From assembly GCA_022447335.1 (NCBI GenBank), contig JAKVCF010000083.1:1-10218 (forward strand): a stretch of DNA of 10,218 nt, in the 5' to 3' direction. The notes under the pieces are model-generated. The model did no database searches, had not been told where the DNA came from, and saw only the letters and a list, made by a program, of their open reading frames with translations. A program made the position numbers and the translations under genes. Position 1 is the first letter of the stretch, and each line of letters starts with the position of its first letter. Origin of the DNA: Planctomycetota bacterium (GTDB taxonomy: Bacteria > Planctomycetota > UBA1135). Positions 5,414 to 10,218 of the stretch are shown here, one piece after another.

Positions 5414-8022
5414 TTCATCTCTACCTCCACGACGAACTCGACGGAGCCGTCTGAGCCCGTGGCCCATTTCACAGGAATCTCGACAACTTTCTCACCATCG
5501 TGCACACGGACCATAGCGTGAGGCACCGGCTTAGGTGCGCGCAGAACAAAGCTGCGCACCAGGCCAGCGCCGCCTGCAGCAAGCACTGGCTGCAGTGACT
5601 CCGCAACCTCGATGCCGCTGGCGCGCAAGCTATATCGGAAGGTCGGATGCCCAAGCCGGTCACGATCGTGACCCACCATCTGCATCGTTGCCTTGCCACC
5701 TTCAGGCCAGATTCCATCTGCGCCAACCACAGCGACAGCCGGGCCGTCCGGCATCGCAAGCACGTCCGCACCACCGGCTCCTTCGAGCTGACCGGCGCGG
5801 CCATCCCAAGTGCCCTTGGCATTCATGAAGTCGCCGCGCCAAACCTCGTGCAGACGCACGTTGTGCATATCAAAAGCTACCGATACTCGCTCGGGAAAAC
5901 CAACAGCCATCACACGCGCGCTCGCATCGCGATAGAAGGTACCAAAGTAAACAGGGCGCTCGACCGGAACCAACTCGTAGCTACTGCGATCAGTCACCAG
6001 CCCAGCTGGCAGCGGCATCGATCCGGCCAACGATAGGTATTGCCAAATCGCATCAATCTGCTGCTCGGGGTCTCCGCCGTAGAGGTCAACGATCGGGGAA
6101 CGACCGCTGCCAAAGACATTCAGCATGCGCGTACCAGGCCGCATCGCAGGCGGATTAGCCATCCAGCGCCTGTACCAGTCATACTCCAGCCGCTCGGCCA
6201 TATCGGAAAGCGAAGGACCTTGCACGCCCACCGAAAGCTGGCCGCCCGCCCCATGGCAAGCGATGCAGGCCAACCCGCCTTGCGTACCCGAAAGCTGATG
6301 GCCCACCTTCGCAGCATCCGCCGAGAACTCTGGAGCGGAAGCTGGCTGTGCCAAAGCATCAACAGACTTCGTCCACTTAGCTAGCTGCCACGATAGATCC
6401 TTATCTACATTGCTAAATGCCGGCATACGCGCCTTCACGCTGGGCCGATACTCCAAGCCGTTTGCGATCGAATCTTCCAACGCACTTTCCGTCAACTTGG
6501 CGCCGATATCGTGCAAAGACGGAGGTACGCGACCCTCTTCGCCCAGATCATCTGCACCGACAAAGCGTGTGAACGTAACCGAACTGGGCTCACCCACCCC
6601 ATCACGTGCATGGCAAGTCATACACTGATTCTGATTCATGTGCACGTAAATCGAATCTTGCGCACTGCGCTCGTGATCTAATTCGGCACGATTACGCAGC
6701 AAGTCAACCAATAGCTCACGCTGCTCTACGTTAAAGCCGTAGTCGACTGCGCGATCACTGGGCGCATCACTCAAGCAGCCAGATAGCTCAGCGCGCAACT
6801 GCGCCAAGGTTGGCACAGACCGCGGCATTGATACCCCTGCCTCGTGACAACTCGCACAGTTTCTCTGATCGTAAAGCGCACGACCCGACTCGCGCATCGC
6901 ATCATTCGGATCTGGAAAAGTGCGGTCCACCCGCATCGGAACACTACTAACGTAAGTCAGTTCGGCTGATTCAAACTCACGAAAGTCAAAGTCCGGACCA
7001 CTCCAACCTGCCTGCAAACCCTCTCCACCACCCTGTTCAAAGAAGGTAATCCGCAGATCATGTGGCCCCGGCGCAAGCTGGATAGGATCAGACTCGATGC
7101 GCCGCATCGGATGGGTTCCTAGGTTCTCGACGATACGGTCGCCATTAATAAACAACTCTGATCCATCATCTGAGTTAGTCCAGAAACGATACTCACCACC
7201 CTCGGGCACAGTCAGCGTCGACTCGAAGACGATGCCGTAAGCCTCCTTGCGTCGGCCTAAGTTATGCGTCACGCTCTGAGAGCTCCCCGTCTCAACCGGA
7301 GTCAACTCATCCCAATTCACACCTTGCGGGCTGAATATTTCTTCTTCGTAGTAAGAATACTTCAGTCCCGGCACACTGACTGACTGCGAGTTGGCAGCTT
7401 GGTCGCGCAGAAGCCAGGCGGCCAAAGCAAGCGCTTCATCCTTCTCCAAATGCATGTCCGGCATGCGCCCGACAAGAGTCGCATGACTCGTTGGATCCTC
7501 CAATGCCTCGCCGAGTTGAGCTATCGACCATCCCGCAATAAGATCTCGCCCGGAAAAGTCGTCCTCATGGCAGGCAAAGCAGCCGAGCTCGTTATAAAGG
7601 CGCTCTCCTGCGGCGCCCATGCCTGGCCCCACTTCGATACCATCGGGCTTCGGCTCAACTCCACCCGAGAGATACATCGCCAGAGAAAAAGCTTCGCGCG
7701 ACCGCGTGGCCGCATCTCCCCACAATACTTGCGGATGTGGTGAGTCATCTGCAGTTAGAAACTGCGCCACCCACCCCGGCGCACGACGCTCAGCGATGTC
7801 TATAAGGTCCGGTGCGATGCGGAAAGCAAGTCTCTCTGCAGCAACACCCTCTGCTGCGTGACATGCAATACAGGCCGATTGTTTAGCTAGCAACTCGGCG
7901 CCCGGGAGACCTTCCGCCAAATCACCCACAGGCGCGGTCGAACTCGCGGAACGGTCGGCCTGGCTCGCCGCTGCGACCGGAACTGAACCGGCCAGCAAAA
8001 TGGCGAACCAGGCGCGCATCAT
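5407..8022 (-). CDS. Secreted pentaheme c-type cytochrome with internal PA14 domain
   Basis: The product is 871 residues from the ATG at 8022, preceded by GGAG at 8-base spacing and overlapping the upstream TGA as ATGA. The longer frame to 8040 begins at a TTG and adds only AGDAG-like residues before the signal peptide (MMRAWFAILLAGSVPVAAASQ). Five CxxCH heme sites are visible: CIACH 51-55, CFACH 148-152, CASCH 389-393, CMTCH 467-471 and CIACH 586-590. Candidate axial methionines lie in RMPDM (186-190) and RMPAF (532-536). Between hemes 2 and 3, residues about 222-357 form a PA14 domain (YRFWTNSDDGSELFING near 278-294, HDLRITFFEQGG near 321-332), a fold often binding carbohydrate. After heme 5, about residues 675-871 form a heme-free beta-rich region of a type I recall from other PVC cytochrome proteins (VAFDMHNVRLHEVWRGDF). 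The likely role is periplasmic electron transfer from the dehydrogenase-like protein encoded immediately downstream; substrate and partner are inferred. Confidence 0.9.
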   Translation of the reverse strand: MMRAWFAILLAGSVPVAAASQADRSASSTAPVGDLAEGLPGAELLAKQSACIACHAAEGVAAERLAFRIAPDLIDIAERRAPGWVAQFLTADDSPHPQVLWGDAATRSREAFSLAMYLSGGVEPKPDGIEVGPGMGAAGERLYNELGCFACHEDDFSGRDLIAGWSIAQLGEALEDPTSHATLVGRMPDMHLEKDEALALAAWLLRDQAANSQSVSVPGLKYSYYEEEIFSPQGVNWDELTPVETGSSQSVTHNLGRRKEAYGIVFESTLTVPEGGEYRFWTNSDDGSELFINGDRIVENLGTHPMRRIESDPIQLAPGPHDLRITFFEQGGGEGLQAGWSGPDFDFREFESAELTYVSSVPMRVDRTFPDPNDAMRESGRALYDQRNCASCHEAGVSMPRSVPTLAQLRAELSGCLSDAPSDRAVDYGFNVEQRELLVDLLRNRAELDHERSAQDSIYVHMNQNQCMTCHARDGVGEPSSVTFTRFVGADDLGEEGRVPPSLHDIGAKLTESALEDSIANGLEYRPSVKARMPAFSNVDKDLSWQLAKWTKSVDALAQPASAPEFSADAAKVGHQLSGTQGGLACIACHGAGGQLSVGVQGPSLSDMAERLEYDWYRRWMANPPAMRPGTRMLNVFGSGRSPIVDLYGGDPEQQIDAIWQYLSLAGSMPLPAGLVTDRSSYELVPVERPVYFGTFYRDASARVMAVGFPERVSVAFDMHNVRLHEVWRGDFMNAKGTWDGRAGQLEGAGGADVLAMPDGPAVAVVGADGIWPEGGKATMQMVGHDRDRLGHPTFRYSLRASGIEVAESLQPVLAAGGAGLVRSFVLRAPKPVPHAMVRVHDGEKVVEIPVKWATGSDGSVEFVVEVEMKW
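5414..5428 (-). promoter_or_regulatory. Ribosome binding site deciding the propeller-protein start
   Basis: GGAGG on the minus strand (5424-5428) precedes the ATG at 5413 by 10 bases and the alternative ATG at 5407 by 16. An ATG at 5 bases spacing also exists, but it is the penultimate-region Met codon of the cytochrome frame and reads into its TGA. The site supports 5413 and translational coupling of cytochrome and propeller protein. Confidence 0.5.
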
Positions 8023-9161
8023 GCCGGCATCTCCAGCCAAGCCTTCTTCTCAGCAGACTCGATCACAGTTTCGATGAACTGCACACCTCTTAATCCGTCT
8101 GCCGCGGTCGGATAAGCATCTTCAAGATCAGGCTCGCCGCGCAACGCACGCGCGAATGCGCGATAAATGTTGGCAAAGCCTTCGAGGTAGCCCTCAGGGT
8201 GACCCGCTGGCGTGCGGCCAAGCGACTGCGCAGCTTCGCAGAGATATCCATTCGCAGTGCGCCGAAGCTCAGATGGCTTGTCCTTCCAACACACATGTAG
8301 GTCATTAGGGTGCTCTTGATCCCATTCGATACCACCTTCGGTTCCGTAGATCCGCAGACGTAAACCATTTTCACGACCAGCGCAAACCTGACTTGCACAG
8401 AGCGTGCCCGTCGCACCATTTTCGAGTTCGATAAAAGCCATCGTGTCGTCATCGACCTGGCGGGTCGGCACGAAGCTACGGCGATCGGCATAGATACGCG
8501 AAACCTTGTGACCTGAGACGTGCTCGAGCAAGTTGAAAGCGTGTGTGCCGATGTCACCTAAGGCGCCACCCGGCCCGGATCGCGCTGGATCCGTACGCCA
8601 ATCGGCCTGCTTCTGCCCGGTCTCCTCGAGCGGATCGACCAGCCATCCCTGCAAGTACTCAGCGTAGACCTTCAACACTTTGCCGATCTTGCCCGAGCGC
8701 ACCAGCTCCCGCGCCTCGCGGATCATTGGATATCCCGTGTAGTTGTGGGTCAATGCAAATACACGCCCACTAGCCCGTGCCACCGCAAGCATCTCTCGCG
8801 CAAGCTCGCCATTAACTGTCAGTGGCTTGTCACAGATTACGTGGAACCCACGGTTCAAAAACTCGACTGCCGGCCCATGGTGCACGTGATTGGGCGTCAC
8901 GATCGACACTGCCTGAATGCGCTGATCTTCCGGCAAGGCGGACTCGACTTCTGCCATCTCCGTCCAGCTGCCGTAAATACGCACGGGATCCAAGCTCAGC
9001 TCTTCGCCAGTCTGCGCCGATTTATCCGGACTTGAGCTGAAGGCGCCTGCGACCAAGTCGAAGTCGCCGTCCATATTGAGCGCAATACGGTGCACCGCGC
9101 CGATAAAGGCGCCCGGGCCACCACCGACCATGCCAATTCGAATCTTGGAGGGGGAACTCAT
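8019..9161 (-). CDS. Gfo/Idh/MocA family NAD(P)-dependent oxidoreductase
   Basis: This 380-residue cytoplasmic enzyme has the N-terminal Rossmann fold with nucleotide loop GMVGGGPGAFIG (10-21), the TPNHVHH strand at 89-95, and CDKPLT at 110-115. Lys112 is the catalytic lysine of the usual EKP motif, here DKP. The C-terminal half carries the substrate-side motif GGALGDIGTHAFNL (198-211), with Asp203 and His207 as expected catalytic residues. Family members oxidise or reduce hydroxyl groups of sugars, cyclitols and their derivatives with NAD(P). The start at 9161 gives the standard short N-terminus (MSSPSKIRIGMVGGG). It has no Shine-Dalgarno, only a pyrimidine-rich leader. Pairing with the TIM-barrel gene upstream is a common arrangement in sugar catabolism, including keto-sugar pathways. 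The exact substrate is unknown. The end overlaps the cytochrome start by 4 bases, indicating translational coupling of a cytoplasmic enzyme to a secreted redox protein. Confidence 0.95.
   Translation of the reverse strand: MSSPSKIRIGMVGGGPGAFIGAVHRIALNMDGDFDLVAGAFSSSPDKSAQTGEELSLDPVRIYGSWTEMAEVESALPEDQRIQAVSIVTPNHVHHGPAVEFLNRGFHVICDKPLTVNGELAREMLAVARASGRVFALTHNYTGYPMIREARELVRSGKIGKVLKVYAEYLQGWLVDPLEETGQKQADWRTDPARSGPGGALGDIGTHAFNLLEHVSGHKVSRIYADRRSFVPTRQVDDDTMAFIELENGATGTLCASQVCAGRENGLRLRIYGTEGGIEWDQEHPNDLHVCWKDKPSELRRTANGYLCEAAQSLGRTPAGHPEGYLEGFANIYRAFARALRGEPDLEDAYPTAADGLRGVQFIETVIESAEKKAWLEMPA
8023..8035 (-). promoter_or_regulatory. Ribosome binding site deciding the cytochrome start
   Basis: On the minus strand TGGAG (8031-8035) lies 8 bases before the ATG at 8022, inside the last codons of the oxidoreductase gene. 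This spacing favours 8022 over the second ATG at 8019 and over the TTG at 8040. The ATGA overlap with the upstream stop suggests that ribosomes ending the oxidoreductase re-initiate here. Confidence 0.6.
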
Positions 9162-9184
9162 TGGAAGGAGGGGAAAGGAGAGAG
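9162..9184 (-). promoter_or_regulatory. Polypyrimidine leader before the oxidoreductase start, no Shine-Dalgarno
   Basis: The 22 bases 9163-9184 are all purines on the plus strand, so the transcript leader of the oxidoreductase is pure pyrimidine and ends CCTCCTTCC just before A-AUG. It resembles the anti-Shine-Dalgarno end of 16S rRNA rather than its complement. Initiation here cannot use normal 16S pairing. Ribosomal protein S1 binding to the pyrimidine tract is a plausible alternative, by inference. Confidence 0.45.
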
Positions 9185-9195
9185 CCTACGCGCGC

Positions 9196-9213
9196 GCGGG
9201 CAAATCGACCCGC
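9196..9213 (-). repeat. Small hairpin in the leader of the oxidoreductase gene
   Basis: gcggg (9196-9200) and cccgc (9209-9213) form a 5-bp GC stem with an 8-base loop, about 35 bases upstream of the start codon. An alternating CG run (9189-9198) abuts it. No function is assigned; short GC stems also arise by chance in such a GC-rich gap. Confidence 0.2.
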
Positions 9214-9244
9214 ACGAAGGTACCACCCTCGCACTGCGCTGAGG

Positions 9245-9268
9245 AAAAGCGCGTCGGGAGTAACGCGC
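9245..9268 (-). terminator. Weak terminator or attenuator candidate in the 128-base gap
   Basis: In the transcript GCGCG (from 9264-9268) pairs with CGCGC (9249-9253) across a 10-base loop, and UUUU (9245-9248) follows at once. The 5-bp stem is short and the U-run only four long, so any termination would be partial. It could reduce expression of the six downstream genes relative to the isomerase. Confidence 0.22.
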
Positions 9269-9284
9269 GACAAATTCGATCAAT

Positions 9285-9309
9285 GCCGCCTAGAGGCCTA
9301 GAACGCGGC
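9285..9309 (-). repeat. Inverted repeat spanning the stop codon of the TIM-barrel gene
   Basis: Bases 9285-9289 (gccgc) pair with 9305-9309 (gcggc), and ctag at 9290-9293 pairs with ctag at 9298-9301. That gives a 9-bp stem with a 3-base bulge and a 4-base loop. The TAG stop lies in the stem. No U-run follows directly, so it is not a standard intrinsic terminator; an mRNA end or processing hairpin is possible. Confidence 0.35.
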
Positions 9310-10218
9310 GATTCATGTCCTGATCCGCGCCCGAGGCTGCAAAGTCATCGAAGGTGGTTTTGGCGACCTCGATGATATGGTCGGCAATGAACTGTGCACC
9401 CTCAGCAGCGCCGACCAAATTATCCTTGTAGGCGCACTCCCATTCGAGCACTGCCCAGCCTTCGAAATCGTACTTCGCTAGCTTGGTAAAGACACCTGTC
9501 CAATCGGTCTCCCCATCACCAAGCGAGCGAAATCTTCCGGCACGATCGCCCCAAGGAAGATAACCGCCATAAACGCCAACACGACCATCGCACTCAAGCT
9601 CGGCATCCTTGACGTGAAACATCTTAATCCGATCGTGATAGAGATCGATGAACTGCAGATAGTCAAGGGCTTGCAATACGAAATGACTCGGGTCATACAA
9701 GATATTGGCACGCGAGTGACCATCGACCTCATCGAGGAATCGCTCCCAAGTAGCTCCGTCGTGTAAATCTTCACCCGGATGGATCTCGTAGCAAAGGTCG
9801 ACGCCGCACTCGTCGGCAACATCAAGGATCGGCCTCCAGCGGCGGCCGAGCTCAGCAAATGCCTCCTCGACCAAACCTGCTGGACGCTGTGGCCACGGGT
9901 AAAAGTATGGCCAAGCCAGTGCGCCCGAGAAGGTCACGCTCGATGCCAGGCCCATGTTCTGCGAAGCCTTCAACGACTTCTTAACTTGGTCGATCGCCCA
10001 TTCAGTGCGCGCACCCTTGTCGCCGCGCACGGCTTGGGGAGCAAAGCCATCGAATAGCTCATCGTAGGCTGGGTGCACTGCGACTAGCTGGCCCTGCAAG
10101 TGCGTCGATAACTCAGTTGGCTCAACACCATACTCGGCCAGATGACCTTTGTACTCATCGCAGTAGCCTTTTGATTCAGCGGCCTTTTCGAGGTCGATTG
10201 CGTTCGGATCCCAAGTAG
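9290..10218 (-). CDS. Xylose isomerase-like TIM-barrel sugar isomerase/epimerase (5' end outside window)
   Basis: The frame is open from the TAG stop to the right edge, giving 308 visible residues. Apparent starts such as the TTG at 10099 are internal leucines: the 39 residues before it (TWDPNAIDLEKAAESKGY, then CDEYKGHLAEYG) continue the family pattern into ELSTHLQGQLVAVHPAY. It belongs to the AP endonuclease 2/xylose isomerase-like superfamily. Likely divalent-metal ligands, numbered from the first visible residue, are Glu144 in YEIHPGE, Asp175 in YDPSHF, His201 in FHVKDAE and Glu258 or Glu260 in VLEWEC. YGGYLPWGDRAGRFRSLGDGETDW is a characteristic later segment, here quoted in part: WGDRAGRFRSLGDGE. 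Members isomerise, epimerise or dehydrate sugars and cyclitols (IolE/IolI, tagatose 3-epimerase and similar). Adjacent Gfo/Idh/MocA genes are common partners. The substrate is not determinable here. About 15-30 residues are probably missing at the N-terminus. Confidence 0.93.
   Translation of the reverse strand, partial: TWDPNAIDLEKAAESKGYCDEYKGHLAEYGVEPTELSTHLQGQLVAVHPAYDELFDGFAPQAVRGDKGARTEWAIDQVKKSLKASQNMGLASSVTFSGALAWPYFYPWPQRPAGLVEEAFAELGRRWRPILDVADECGVDLCYEIHPGEDLHDGATWERFLDEVDGHSRANILYDPSHFVLQALDYLQFIDLYHDRIKMFHVKDAELECDGRVGVYGGYLPWGDRAGRFRSLGDGETDWTGVFTKLAKYDFEGWAVLEWECAYKDNLVGAAEGAQFIADHIIEVAKTTFDDFAASGADQDMNRRVLGL

Noticed and set aside
5414..5467. Longer N-terminus of the propeller protein (18 extra residues, arginine-rich)
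   Set aside because: It lies wholly inside the cytochrome gene, hides the signal peptide behind an LRRLRRVRRGGR stretch without a true twin-arginine motif, and has a worse start context than 5413.
5647..6036. Plus-strand open frame of 129 codons opposite the cytochrome
   Set aside because: No recognisable domain; fully antisense to the C-terminal domain and heme 5 region of the cytochrome gene.
9163..9180. Strong Shine-Dalgarno-like GGAGG on the plus strand suggesting a divergent gene
   Set aside because: No plausible plus-strand coding sequence with family similarity follows; the purine tract is better read as the complement of a pyrimidine leader.
10097..10099. TTG as the start of a 269-residue TIM-barrel protein
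   Set aside because: The frame continues open to the window edge and the preceding 39 residues fit the family pattern, so this is an internal leucine codon.

Overview
The window is an all-minus-strand, protein-dense segment from what looks like a member of the Planctomycetes-Verrucomicrobia (PVC) superphylum. The basis is the family content: a PSCyt1/DUF1549 cytochrome protein, a pentaheme cytochrome with a PA14 module, a 'SGNYHEYNFGP'-type beta-propeller, a formylglycine sulfatase, and a Gfo/Idh/MocA oxidoreductase next to a xylose-isomerase-like TIM barrel. All are typical of the very large saccharolytic gene sets of that group. Verrucomicrobiota is slightly favoured over Planctomycetota, but the sequence alone does not settle this. 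GC is in the mid-50s by eye. No tRNA, rRNA, CRISPR array, insertion sequence or phage gene was seen.

In transcription order (right to left) there are seven genes: (1) a TIM-barrel sugar isomerase/epimerase, open at the right edge (9290-10218); (2) a Gfo/Idh/MocA oxidoreductase (8019-9161); (3) a secreted pentaheme c-type cytochrome with an internal PA14 domain (5407-8022); (4) a secreted beta-propeller 'dehydrogenase-like' protein (3956-5413); (5) peptidase E (3192-3926); (6) a sulfatase (1817-3166); (7) a PSCyt1-DUF1549 cytochrome protein with a discoidin/fucolectin-like module, open at the left edge (1-1791). Genes 2-3 and 3-4 overlap at stop/start codons. Genes 4-7 are separated by only 25-29 bases. 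Only the 128-base gap between genes 1 and 2 has room for regulatory sequence. It holds several small inverted repeats and an unusual polypyrimidine leader. The whole set is best read as one operon or two nested ones.

Inferred joint role: sulfated or otherwise decorated sugars are handled in the periplasm (sulfatase, lectin-like and PA14 modules). They may be oxidised there by a propeller-type enzyme that passes electrons to the coupled pentaheme cytochrome. The products may then be processed by an oxidoreductase and a TIM-barrel isomerase/epimerase, a pairing also found in keto-sugar pathways. The individual families are well supported. The integrated pathway, its substrate and the actual redox partner are inference.

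Two start sites differ from the longest open frames: the cytochrome (8022 rather than 8040) and the propeller (5413 rather than 5467). In both cases the shorter start gives a stop/start overlap and a clean signal peptide. The TIM-barrel gene is not complete at 10099; its frame stays open to the window edge.
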